64,000 nucleotides of DNA from Psychromonas sp. 14N.309.X.WAT.B.A12 (GTDB lineage Bacteria; Pseudomonadota; Gammaproteobacteria; Enterobacterales; Psychromonadaceae), in assembly GCF_030397575.1 (NCBI RefSeq), contig NZ_JAPNXS010000001.1, positions 620,001-684,000 on the forward strand, in the 5' to 3' direction. The notes beneath the pieces are model-generated. The model worked only from the letters and a program-made list of their open reading frames with translations, made no database searches and was not told where the DNA came from. Positions 17,729 to 26,612 of this stretch are shown piece by piece (position 1 is the first letter of the stretch; the number at the start of each line of letters is the position of its first letter). The position numbers and the translations under genes were made by a program.

Positions 17729-18460
17729 ATGTCAAAAATTAATACCCTTTGCTTAACCCTATCAATTGTTTGTATAAGTATTGCAGTGATAATGGTATTC
17801 GGCGCTTCACTTAATTTATGGGAACCTATCGTCGGGTTTTCTGCAAGTCGACAATATAACGATACCCTTGGCTATACCGCATTAACAGTGGCAGTAATAA
17901 CTTTTATAATTAACGGCTATAACAAGCAAAAAGTATTCAATGTAAAACCAATCACCGCATTCATTCTTGGGATCGCGATATTAACACCAAGTATCATTAG
18001 CTTGGTGCGCGAGCCAGTTCGCTATCCTCCTATTCACGATATTTCAACAGATACAACTAACCCACCTAAATTTGTTTTCTTAGGTGATGATAGACCTGGG
18101 GCGAAAAACACGTTGCAATATAGTGGACAACAAATAGCAGAACAACAAGAGCAAGCTTACCCGAATGTTAAACCGCTTCTGACAAGCCTTTCTACAAAAA
18201 ATGCCTACCAGAAATCTCTTCTTTTGGCAGACAAAATGGGCTGGGAAATAGTCTATGAAGATCCGGAAAAGGGGTTTCTTGAAGCAACAGCTTATACTGC
18301 CTTTTTCCATTTTGCTGACGATGTGATCATACGAGTCAGTGAACAAGAAAATGGTAGTAAAATAGATATTCGAAGTGTCTCACGTATTGGTCGCAGCGAT
18401 CGTGGTGTTAACGCTCAACGAATAAGCACTTTTATAGGTGATTTTAAAACAATAAAATAA
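17729..18460 (+). CDS. DUF1499 membrane protein
   Basis: This 243-aa protein has three N-terminal membrane helices (about 8-28, 47-65, 74-92) and a soluble C-terminal DUF1499 domain (RYPPIHDISTDTTNPPKF, GWEIVYEDPEKGFLEATAYT, FADDVIIRV, DIRSVSRIGRSDRGVNAQRI). The family is common in proteobacteria and plastids, and its role is unknown. It starts 33 bases after marR, with a gaggtc ribosome site, so the two probably share a transcript and this gene may belong to the same stress response. Confidence 0.88.
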   Translation: MSKINTLCLTLSIVCISIAVIMVFGASLNLWEPIVGFSASRQYNDTLGYTALTVAVITFIINGYNKQKVFNVKPITAFILGIAILTPSIISLVREPVRYPPIHDISTDTTNPPKFVFLGDDRPGAKNTLQYSGQQIAEQQEQAYPNVKPLLTSLSTKNAYQKSLLLADKMGWEIVYEDPEKGFLEATAYTAFFHFADDVIIRVSEQENGSKIDIRSVSRIGRSDRGVNAQRISTFIGDFKTIK

Positions 18461-18526
18461 ATCTTATAGCAGATCTATTTAAGCATAAATCAGCAAATAA
18501 TGATTAGAATTGTTATCAACATTAAG

Positions 18527-18566
18527 ACGGAGATTGCTGGCTATAATCTAGTAATCCCCGTTTTAA
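18527..18566 (+). terminator. Probable terminator of the marR-DUF1499 operon
   Basis: acgg-a-gatt (18527-18535) pairs with aatc-c-ccgt (18553-18561) with internal mismatches, followed by a short T-run. It lies 66 bases after the stop. Confidence 0.45.
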
Positions 18567-18699
18567 TCCCCCACGCATGATCTATTCACCTCTAGTTTAT
18601 TGACCTAAAATTTAAACTCTAAATATTATCGCTTTAGTATGAGATAGATACCAATCTGATATAATCCATTAAATCTAAAATAACTTACAGGATCAATCC

Positions 18700-19497
18700 A
18701 TGTTTAAAAAACTCACCTTTGTCGCAGCAGTTAGCGTATTAACAGCCTGTACCACTCTACAAGAAAGTATTAAAGACTATGTGCAGCAACCCGAAGTTAA
18801 TTACAAATCAATTTCAGTGGGTGAAGTTTCAATGGATCGCATCGAGTTAAACCCAACCTTTAATATTGCCAATAATAACGCTTTCTCACTGCCAATTAAT
18901 AATGTGAGCTACGAGTTATCTTTAAACGACAGTAAAATGTTAGAGGGTGAAACAGATTCTATTGGTACACTCGCAGCCAATAGTAATAAAGATGTGGCAT
19001 TATCATTAGCACTAACTCAAGAAACTCTAACCTCTTTACAACAGCTTTTATTTAAAGAAAACAAACTAGATTATCAAGTAAAAGGAAGTGTTAGCGCACT
19101 TGGCTTATCTATCCCATTTGAAAAATCAGCAACCTTATATGTACCGACGGTTTCTATCGCTGATTTAGAGGTGGTGAATGCAAGCTTTAGTCAGTTAGAT
19201 ATTATTCTTAGTTTAGAAGTTGATAACCAAAATGAGTTTAGTTTACCGCTAGATGATGTTAATTACTCAGTTTCTTCGAAAGGTAGCGAACTATTCACTG
19301 GTGCAGTAAACAATCAAAAAATCAGTGAAGGAAGCAATAGTATTCAACTGCCGTTAAGCATTAAACCAAGTGATATGTTCAGTAATGTTTTTTCACTATT
19401 AACCAGCCCTGAATTACCTTTACACTTTGAAATTACTTCTCCATTATTCACAAAGTCGTATGATCAAACGATTAATTTAACTTCATTTTTTAAATAA
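18700..19497 (+). CDS. LEA14-like (WHy domain) lipoprotein
   Basis: This 265-aa lipoprotein has signal sequence LTAC with the lipidated Cys at residue 17. Two LEA_2/WHy-type beta-sandwich domains follow, about 30-140 and 150-262. Each contains the family pattern of a hydrophobic strand, then N-x-N/NNNAFSLPINNVSYEL and NQNEFSLPLDDVNYSV. WHy domains occur in plant LEA14 and in bacterial envelope proteins linked to desiccation and cold tolerance; that role is not proven here. Residues 2-3 after the Cys are Thr-Thr, not Asp, which favours transport to the outer membrane. It is a single gene with its own terminator. Confidence 0.85.
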   Translation: MFKKLTFVAAVSVLTACTTLQESIKDYVQQPEVNYKSISVGEVSMDRIELNPTFNIANNNAFSLPINNVSYELSLNDSKMLEGETDSIGTLAANSNKDVALSLALTQETLTSLQQLLFKENKLDYQVKGSVSALGLSIPFEKSATLYVPTVSIADLEVVNASFSQLDIILSLEVDNQNEFSLPLDDVNYSVSSKGSELFTGAVNNQKISEGSNSIQLPLSIKPSDMFSNVFSLLTSPELPLHFEITSPLFTKSYDQTINLTSFFK

Positions 19498-19529
19498 AAA
19501 ATTAAAAAATAGGTAATAAACATAAAACT

Positions 19530-19566
19530 AACCACGCTGCTTTATTGAAAGGAGCGTGGTTTTTAT
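19530..19566 (+). terminator. Rho-independent terminator after the LEA14-like gene
   Basis: accacgct (19531-19538) pairs with agcgtggt (19553-19560), followed directly by ttttta. It starts 33 bases after the stop. Confidence 0.88.
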
Positions 19567-19605
19567 TCTTATATAAGGTGTTTTCGAGCAACTGAATTTA
19601 AGAGA

Positions 19606-21981
19606 TCAGATTTGGTAATCTGTCTTTTCGAAAGAAGGAGGATTAAGTAACCAAGGCGTTAACTCTGAAGCAGGTTTTGGCCTACTAATAAAATAACCTT
19701 GTACATAATTACAAGCATAATCAGATAACCAAGATAAAGAATATTCGTCTTCTATCCCTTCCGCGACCACTTTTAAGCCCATGTTATGCGCTAAATCTAT
19801 AGTAGATCGCACAATAATTTGATCATCAACATCTTTTTCAAGTCGTTGAATAAAGGATTTATCTATTTTAAGCTCATGTACAGGTAATTGTTTCAGCTGT
19901 GCTAGCGATGAATAACCAGTACCATAATCATCAATCGAGATTTTTAAACCATAGTCTTTGAATTTACTTAACAGTTGTATTGCTGCGGCCGTGTCCCCTA
20001 CGACAGAACTTTCAGTCACTTCTAAAGTAACTTGACTATGACTGATATTTTGCTCATGCATGGTATAACAAACAAAATCATAGAAATCAGGTTCTTTTAA
20101 ATTCTCAGCTGAAATATTAATAGCCATGTTGATCTCTAACCCTAGCTCATTCCACTTTTTGCATTGTATTAAAGCCGCAGTAAAAACCCACCGAGTTAGT
20201 GCTTCTATCTGACCAGTTTTTTCTGCAATGGAGATGAAGTTATCTGGTGGGATCATTCCTAAGGTAGGATGCTTCCAACGTACTAAAGCTTCAACGTGTT
20301 TAACTTTCCTAGACGTCATACACAGTTTAGGTTGAAAATATAACTCAAATTGGTTCGCTGGAATAGCTTTCACTAAGTCATTGATTAAACTTAACCTTTC
20401 TACTGTATTTACATCTAATTCAGGCTGATACATTTGTACTAAGCTACCTGTGTTACGAGTGTGGTGTAAAGCAGTATCCGCCATTTGCACAAGCTTAGTA
20501 ACATCAGTGGTATGTTCAGGATATAAGGCGATACCCATTCGTACTTGCAGCTGCAAACTAATACCTTGGAAACTAAATATCTCTTCTAGTTCTTTATTGA
20601 CTTGAGCGCTTACCTCGCTGACTTCCATGGTATCGACAATTAAAATGAATTCATCTGCCCCTAGGTGCACTAAAAACTGAACATGTTGCTGTTCTGAGAT
20701 CTTTTGTAATCGACTCGCAAGTGCTTGAATAACTAAATCCCCTACGTCATAACCTAATGTCGCATTCACATCTTTCAGCCGACTTAAATTCAAATGCAAC
20801 ATCATAAAGTGATCGTCTTTTAAACCGACTAAAAACTCATTAAGGCGATGCCTATTTGGTAAATCAGTGAGCAGATCATGGTTAGCTAAACGCGTTATTG
20901 CTTCTTCTCGTTGTAACAAAGCAACCTGCATATGATTGAATTCATTAGCTAACTGGCCTATTTCATTTTTTTCTTTAAAGGTAATATTTTGTTGAAAGTG
21001 TCCACTTGCAATGACCTTTGCATGCTTAACAAGCCGGTTGATTGGTCGACTTATTGAAGCAGCAATAAAATAGGCACTGGTTAAAGAAGCAATAAGCGTT
21101 AAGATAGCCAACATCAACAGTGGCCACCACTGCTCTTCAATCATAGAAATAATATTTTCTTTTAGGCTATACATGTAAACAACAAGTTCACGGTCTTCGA
21201 AACGTGTCAATACCGCCGAAGTCCCAATAAAATCATCAGGTAGGCGTTGTTCATCAATTGCACTTGTCAAGTTTAGCTTTTTTTGTAGGCTAAAATTTTG
21301 GATATGTTGTTCAGAAGAAGCTGTTAAGAATGATTGCTGGCCTTCTTTTAATACAAACTCGGTTTGTAAACCTGTGACGGACTTAAATTCATTAGCTAAG
21401 CGTTGGTTTATTTCAAAGCCAAACACAAGCCAGCCAATTTTTTTTCCTCTATAAACGACGGGGGAAATACTCGCTTGGTAATACAAACCATCAATAACAT
21501 AGATATGTGATGTTTGCGTCGATTCAAACCAGTTCGGATAACGAAATTGCTCGCCAACCTCTACCCCACGGTTAATCTTATTATAAAAATTACTATCTTC
21601 GATTGAGTTATCAATATTACTAACTAACTCTCGTTGTAATTGCCCTGTAATCAAACCATCAGAAGTAATAGACATCGCTAAATCTGTATCAATCTCTTGT
21701 CTTTGATTATTTAAAGCAATTAATAAATGATGGATACTTCCATCTACAAACACTTTTATAATATTATTTTCTTTTGCTGTAATAGCTGTAAATGCAGATA
21801 AATATTCAATACGGCGTTTAAATAATTCTGTAAAAATGGTTTTAGCGGAAGTGAGTCGACTATTTACTTCAGTTGCTTCTTGGCTTTTATTCGTGGTGTA
21901 AAGTGCATAAAAAGTAATCCCTTGTACTATCAGCAGTATCGAAACAAATAATAAAAATATTTTATATTTGAGGCTCTTCAT
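19606..21981 (-). CDS. Membrane GGDEF-EAL protein, likely phosphodiesterase
   Basis: This 791-aa protein has a membrane segment at about 7-26, a periplasmic sensor of about 260 residues (Cache-like: WFESTQTSHIYVIDGLYYQ), a second segment at about 285-308, HAMP (about 310-360), GGDEF and EAL domains. The cyclase motif is GADEF (441-445) in place of GGDEF, so cyclase activity is doubtful. The EAL site is intact: Glu564 (VEALVRW), MAINISAENL, EVTESS, the Asp pair in SIDDYGTGY, ELKIDKSF, VVAEGIED. Net action is probably c-di-GMP breakdown in response to a periplasmic signal. The final residues PSFEKTDYQI extend slightly beyond the domain. Confidence 0.93.
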   Translation of the reverse strand: MKSLKYKIFLLFVSILLIVQGITFYALYTTNKSQEATEVNSRLTSAKTIFTELFKRRIEYLSAFTAITAKENNIIKVFVDGSIHHLLIALNNQRQEIDTDLAMSITSDGLITGQLQRELVSNIDNSIEDSNFYNKINRGVEVGEQFRYPNWFESTQTSHIYVIDGLYYQASISPVVYRGKKIGWLVFGFEINQRLANEFKSVTGLQTEFVLKEGQQSFLTASSEQHIQNFSLQKKLNLTSAIDEQRLPDDFIGTSAVLTRFEDRELVVYMYSLKENIISMIEEQWWPLLMLAILTLIASLTSAYFIAASISRPINRLVKHAKVIASGHFQQNITFKEKNEIGQLANEFNHMQVALLQREEAITRLANHDLLTDLPNRHRLNEFLVGLKDDHFMMLHLNLSRLKDVNATLGYDVGDLVIQALASRLQKISEQQHVQFLVHLGADEFILIVDTMEVSEVSAQVNKELEEIFSFQGISLQLQVRMGIALYPEHTTDVTKLVQMADTALHHTRNTGSLVQMYQPELDVNTVERLSLINDLVKAIPANQFELYFQPKLCMTSRKVKHVEALVRWKHPTLGMIPPDNFISIAEKTGQIEALTRWVFTAALIQCKKWNELGLEINMAINISAENLKEPDFYDFVCYTMHEQNISHSQVTLEVTESSVVGDTAAAIQLLSKFKDYGLKISIDDYGTGYSSLAQLKQLPVHELKIDKSFIQRLEKDVDDQIIVRSTIDLAHNMGLKVVAEGIEDEYSLSWLSDYACNYVQGYFISRPKPASELTPWLLNPPSFEKTDYQI

Positions 21982-22522
21982 TTCATAATTTCCATTTTTT
22001 AGAGCATTTCTTTATGGTTAAGTCATCTTTGTGACTTTTAATCCATGTTCTTCATGGCTTAGCGCTAACTTAGCGTTATGCATATGCATATGCATGATTA
22101 ATTGGATTGTTTGTATTGTTAAATAACTAAATAACATCAATGTTTGTTCGCTTATCTAACATGCAAAAAGTAATAAATATGCAAAAAAGCTTACTCAATA
22201 ATTTTCAGCGAATAAATACCAATTAATATAAGATAGTAATACGAATTAGTTATTAAATTCAGTCTATACTAAATGAATAACAATCAATAGAGGCCAAAAG
22301 TCAAATTTAGCTATGCCAAATAAACTAATTAACTAAACATTATAAAGTACTGATATTAATTATTTTTTAGTCTTTTTTTTAAGCATATAGGTTGATTAAT
22401 TTAGAAAAATTGAGAATAAAATATCAATTGGTGGCTGCTCCCGATTAATATCGAAATAATAATCGTTATAAACAATCACCAATAATGAGGTTTAATATGA
22501 ATTGAATAGAAATTAATTTAGT
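21982..22522. other. AT-rich intergenic region between two minus-strand genes
   Basis: This 541-base gap lies upstream of the GGDEF-EAL gene and downstream of the MATE gene. It contains the 18-bp palindrome atgcatatgcatatgcat at 22078-22095, next to an imperfect repeat (cgctaacttagcg). No coding frame or clear terminator was seen. Confidence 0.5.
22078..22095. repeat. 18-bp perfect palindrome upstream of the GGDEF-EAL gene
   Basis: The sequence atgcatatgcatatgcat reads the same on both strands and consists of overlapping atgcat units. It starts 97 bases before the ATG of the GGDEF-EAL gene, a usual position for an operator. Confidence 0.5.
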
Positions 22523-24010
22523 TCATTTACTTTTAAGCTGACTGTTATCAAGGCTATTAGCCGATTCATTATCAACATCATCCTGTTCGGAGTATATATA
22601 ACCTCGATTAGAACTAAATGGAGGTAAAGGTAAACTTGGCGTTAAATTGACCTCACCTTGATCTTGGTGCATTAATTCTACAGCGTCATGTTTACCGAGG
22701 CGATTGAGAATATATTGTGACCAATACCAAGCAATAATACCAAACAAAATAGCGCCTACAGCTTGCCCAGCAACAACCCCAAATGCACCAAACCACATAC
22801 CGCCAAAATACACAAATGGTACGGTTCCGATCGTAGCTTTACCTATATTCATAATGGTAGAGGTACTTGGATACCCTAAGTTATTAAAAGTACCATTTGC
22901 TATAAAAATAACACCATTAAAAATAAAAGTGACAGATAACCAAGTACAATAGAATGCAACCATGTCAGCAGCTTCACTATGCGCACTAAACAATAAAATA
23001 ACTTGATTTTGCAAACAGTAAATAATTAACGATACAACAAGCACATAACCCACAGTAAATTGTAAGGCTCTTTTACTGGTTAAGCGAACTCTATCATACA
23101 ATAAAGCACCGAAGTTTTGGCCAATGATAGGCCCTACAGCTCCAGACATAGCAAAGATCATACTGAAAGAAACAGGCATTAATCGAGCAACAATAGCCCA
23201 ACCAGCAACATAAGCATCGCCAAAAGAAGCAATCATTAAAGTGACATAAGCATTACCTAATGGGGTTGCAATATTAGTACTAATAGCAGGTATCGCAACC
23301 TTAAGGATATCTCGTTGATCCGCCAACCATGACTTGTAATCAAAACGTCCCATTAATTGATGGATGCGAGTCACTCCATATAAAGCCAACCAGGCTACTG
23401 CAAAGCGAGAAATAACTGATGCCAATGCTGCACCGTGTAAACCCATATCAAAGACAAAGATAAAAATAGGATCTAAAATGGCATTAACTGCCCCACCAGC
23501 TAATGTAGAGTACATCGCTAATTTCGCATCACCAACAGAGCGTAATGAAGCACCTGCACTCATCGCTATACACAAGATAGGTAACGAAGGTAACAGAATT
23601 CTTAGATATTCCACTGCAAGATCGTGTGTTTCATCGCGCGCACCAATGAGTGTCACTAATTCGGGCGTAAAATACCAAATAATGGCGGCGATAATAGAAC
23701 TGATAATGAAGCCTGACACCAGTATATTAATGACATATCGACGAGCTTTATCTCGATCCTGTTGACCAATAGACCTTGACACCAACGCCGTCATTGCTAT
23801 TGATAAACCAATGCTGATGGAGGTAGTAAAAAATGCGATAGTCCCGGCATAACCAACCGCTGCAGCGAGCTCAGTTTGTCCTAATAAACTAATAAAAAAT
23901 AAATCTGCTAAGTCAACTAAAAACAATGCAGTTAAACCAATAGCATTGGTGGAAGACATTACAATAATATGGTTAAAAATATTACCGCTAACAAACTTTC
24001 CTTTGCTCAT
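22523..24010 (-). CDS. MATE family efflux transporter
   Basis: This 495-aa protein has 12 membrane helices in two homologous halves, as in MATE exporters that swap Na+ or H+ for drugs or metabolites. The two-fold repeat shows in the N-half (FLVDLADLFFISLLGQTELAAAV, ALVSRSIGQQDRDKA) and the C-half (AMSGAVGPIIGQNFGALLYDRV, NGVIFIANGTFNNLGYPS). A hydrophilic C-terminal tail of about 50 residues is longer than usual and rich in Pro, Ser, Asp and Asn. It is not in an obvious operon. The substrate cannot be predicted. Confidence 0.9.
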   Translation of the reverse strand: MSKGKFVSGNIFNHIIVMSSTNAIGLTALFLVDLADLFFISLLGQTELAAAVGYAGTIAFFTTSISIGLSIAMTALVSRSIGQQDRDKARRYVINILVSGFIISSIIAAIIWYFTPELVTLIGARDETHDLAVEYLRILLPSLPILCIAMSAGASLRSVGDAKLAMYSTLAGGAVNAILDPIFIFVFDMGLHGAALASVISRFAVAWLALYGVTRIHQLMGRFDYKSWLADQRDILKVAIPAISTNIATPLGNAYVTLMIASFGDAYVAGWAIVARLMPVSFSMIFAMSGAVGPIIGQNFGALLYDRVRLTSKRALQFTVGYVLVVSLIIYCLQNQVILLFSAHSEAADMVAFYCTWLSVTFIFNGVIFIANGTFNNLGYPSTSTIMNIGKATIGTVPFVYFGGMWFGAFGVVAGQAVGAILFGIIAWYWSQYILNRLGKHDAVELMHQDQGEVNLTPSLPLPPFSSNRGYIYSEQDDVDNESANSLDNSQLKSK

Positions 24011-24203
24011 AAATTGATTCCATCGTTAATTTGTACTGAGGCTAAAAAGCATGCTGCTTTGATAAAGACATAGGAACTATATGACAAAAAGTCTAATCTA
24101 ATATTACAAAACAGAATAAAACCGAAGATAAACAAATAGATTTGTTTATTAATCATTTCATTATAGATGAGTTGAAAACAACTAACGAGTGGCAGAAACT
24201 AAA

Positions 24204-24224
24204 AAGCCAGCAAAAGCTGGCTTT
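24204..24224 (-). terminator. Terminator of the alginate lyase gene
   Basis: agccagc (24205-24211) and gctggct (24216-24222) form a tight hairpin with loop aaaa. On the minus strand it is followed by tttttag. It lies 25 bases past the lyase stop. Confidence 0.85.
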
Positions 24225-24248
24225 AATGACGTTTAAATAATGTTTATA

Positions 24249-25820
24249 TTATTTATTGTATTGATCGTGTGATGTTTTGATTTTGTAGAAAGTTGCTTGT
24301 ACATAATCCTCGGCATCACCAGTGTTATTTTGGTTATACGCACCCACTTTAAAGTACATGTAACGACCGCCTTGGTCATAACCACTCTTACTCATATCAA
24401 CCACTTGCACAGCATCATCTTTACCGTCACGTTTTAATGTAACCGTCATTGTGTTACCTTCAACTTTGATTTGGTATGAGAATACTTCACCAAGTGCAAT
24501 ACCATCTTCAACTTCACCACTTAAATCACCTACTAAACTAAAGTAGTTGTCTGAACCTTCCAGTGTGTTTTCATGTGCAAAGTAAACTGAACCTGTGTCT
24601 CTGTTTGGTAATTTACGGTAGTAAAGACGAATCGGCTCATCATCTTGATCATGAATTTGACCAATAATGAAACGACCTACTTGGCCTAATTCACCCGTTG
24701 TTGTAGTGTGGTCAACTTTCATTGTTACATCCATTACACCATCTACACCACCAGCAGCTTTCAAATCAGCTTCAGGAGCACTACCGAATACCCAGTTATT
24801 TTTGTTAACGCCTTTCGTTGGAATTGATTTATCACCACGACGTAACATTTCACGCATTTCTGTACGTGTATATTTAGTATTTTTAGAAGTACGTGTACCT
24901 TTGATGAAGGTTTTAATAACTAGACCACCGTCGTCACCAGTATAGAAAAGCTCTGGTTGCTCATAGCCTTGATTTAAATACCATTCGTTAACATCATCAG
25001 GCTTACCATTTTTATCATGGTCAAAAGGTTGTGATAGGTACCAAGTTGTTAAGTCAAAGTTTTCACCTGGCTTATTACCTGCTTTTGGTACTGCAGGAAT
25101 TACTGGCGATTTAAGTGGCACATCCCACCATGTTTTCTTAGTACAATCAGAGACTGCTGAATCACATTTCAATGGAACGTAAGTACCGAAGTCACCTTTA
25201 CGTAATGCAGCCATTCTTGCTTTTTCTTCAGCTTGTTTAGCTTTAGCAGCTTTGTTAGCTGCTTCATTAGCGGCAATAACATCACTAGTTACAAACTCAT
25301 TAGCAAGACAAGTATTAATAGCACAATTCACTGCGTAAAATTCAGTTAAACTGTTCCACATATTTTTAGTGTTACCATGTCCAACATATTTAATATAACG
25401 CGCTTTTACCGCAGTAAATGGAAAGCGTTCTATCGACGTGATCTTGCCAGATGACTTTTCACCTTCAAGTACAGCTGTCCAAGTATTTCCGTCTTCACTC
25501 ACTAAGATATCAAATGTACTAGCGCGCTCATTGCCTTTAGAAAAGGCGATACGTACTGCATCAAATTCAGCAACTTGACCATAATCTAACACTGCATAAG
25601 AGTTATCACCACTTGCAGACCAACGCGTTGACGTATCACCATCAATTAGACGATCAGGGCCATTACCATCATGCGTACTTGATATTGCTTCAACCACTAC
25701 TAGCGGTGCTGAAGTACCTGCTAAGTTAATTGGACCAACAGGCTCATCTGTTGTTGCACAACCAGATAAAGCGATAGCAACTGAAGTGCTTAGTAATAAA
25801 TTTAATTTTCCGTGTTTCAT
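24249..25820 (-). CDS. Alginate lyase lipoprotein, CBM32 plus PL7
   Basis: This 523-aa lipoprotein (ALSGC, lipidated Cys21) has an N-terminal discoidin/F5-8C module of CBM32 type (about 40-165; DGNGPDRLIDGDTSTRWSA, YIKYVGHG). A helical Ala/Lys linker follows (about 180-205), then a PL7 alginate lyase domain (about 240-520). The three PL7 signatures are present: Arg319 in RTEMREML, Gln388-Ile-His390 in QIHDQ, and Tyr489/Tyr495 in YFKVGAYNQ. These supply the catalytic His and Tyr and the substrate Arg and Gln. QIH rather than QVH is usually linked to poly-G or mixed alginate. It cleaves by beta-elimination at the cell surface. No transporter or second lyase lies nearby. Confidence 0.93.
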   Translation of the reverse strand: MKHGKLNLLLSTSVAIALSGCATTDEPVGPINLAGTSAPLVVVEAISSTHDGNGPDRLIDGDTSTRWSASGDNSYAVLDYGQVAEFDAVRIAFSKGNERASTFDILVSEDGNTWTAVLEGEKSSGKITSIERFPFTAVKARYIKYVGHGNTKNMWNSLTEFYAVNCAINTCLANEFVTSDVIAANEAANKAAKAKQAEEKARMAALRKGDFGTYVPLKCDSAVSDCTKKTWWDVPLKSPVIPAVPKAGNKPGENFDLTTWYLSQPFDHDKNGKPDDVNEWYLNQGYEQPELFYTGDDGGLVIKTFIKGTRTSKNTKYTRTEMREMLRRGDKSIPTKGVNKNNWVFGSAPEADLKAAGGVDGVMDVTMKVDHTTTTGELGQVGRFIIGQIHDQDDEPIRLYYRKLPNRDTGSVYFAHENTLEGSDNYFSLVGDLSGEVEDGIALGEVFSYQIKVEGNTMTVTLKRDGKDDAVQVVDMSKSGYDQGGRYMYFKVGAYNQNNTGDAEDYVQATFYKIKTSHDQYNK

Positions 25821-26340
25821 TGGAACCCTTATTTATAATATTTAATAATATGACAAATGCAAAATAGTCTGCGTGTAAAAAGTAACTATTTATTCACGCT
25901 TACCCTGTGCATACAGTTCTTTTTTTGTTGCTAATAAGCCTACCTCAAGTTTTAAATAGACGTATTCAAGATTGTTAGAAAGTCTTAACTAGATCTCAGT
26001 TTCAGCATAAAATCGCTAAGAAGTTAGATCTGTAAACAGATTAATAAAAAAAACATAAGCCCTATATACACTGGCACAAACGTCTTAATTTTCTTTTATT
26101 AACTTAAGATAGGAAAATTTGGTGAGTTTTAAACAGGTAGAAAGAAGTACATGAAATGGTTATTTTCACTAAAATAATAAAAGAAATTTTACTCGAATAT
26201 TTTAAAAAAACGATGCTATAAAATTTTATTTCAAAAGCTATTTAAAACTAAATATACAGAGCACTAAAGACTAACTTTTTTAAATAAACCTCGACATATT
26301 GTATTATTAAATTGCAAAGGTTATACAATTGTAGCGTCAA

Positions 26341-26373
26341 TTAATTGATCTGTTTTACTAACAGATCAATTAA
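26341..26373. repeat. Perfect 14-bp inverted repeat with 5-base loop
   Basis: ttaattgatctgtt (26341-26354) and aacagatcaattaa (26360-26373) are exact reverse complements around ttact. No T-run follows. It lies about 520 bases upstream of the lyase start and 240 bases past the chemoreceptor stop. Confidence 0.65.
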
Positions 26374-26510
26374 TTTAGATTATTTAGACCAGAGAAGGCC
26401 AACTTCCTTATTCAGGAATTTAAGTAGTTAGTTATGGAGAGCCACTACTCTTCTCTAGTCGCAGTATGATTATTGTCATCAACGATATAATTAAAGTCCA
26501 AAATTAAACA

Positions 26511-26548
26511 ATAAAAAAGGCTACGACAAATTCTTTGTACGTAGCCTT
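26511..26548 (-). terminator. Terminator of the third chemoreceptor gene
   Basis: aaggctacg (26517-26525) pairs with cgtagcctt (26540-26548), and on the minus strand a T-run (ttttttatt) follows. It is 65 bases past the chemoreceptor stop. Confidence 0.88.
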
Positions 26549-26612
26549 AATGTCTTTAAATAACCATTGATATAAACAATCGGCATATTGCTTATATCGT
26601 TTTTATTATCTG

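Larger units (their letters stand above)
25821..26612. other. Long intergenic region with an inverted repeat
   Basis: This 792-base region lies upstream of the lyase gene and ends at the chemoreceptor terminator. It is AT-rich and holds a 14-bp inverted repeat at 26341-26373. I saw no coding frame or named RNA family. Confidence 0.5.
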
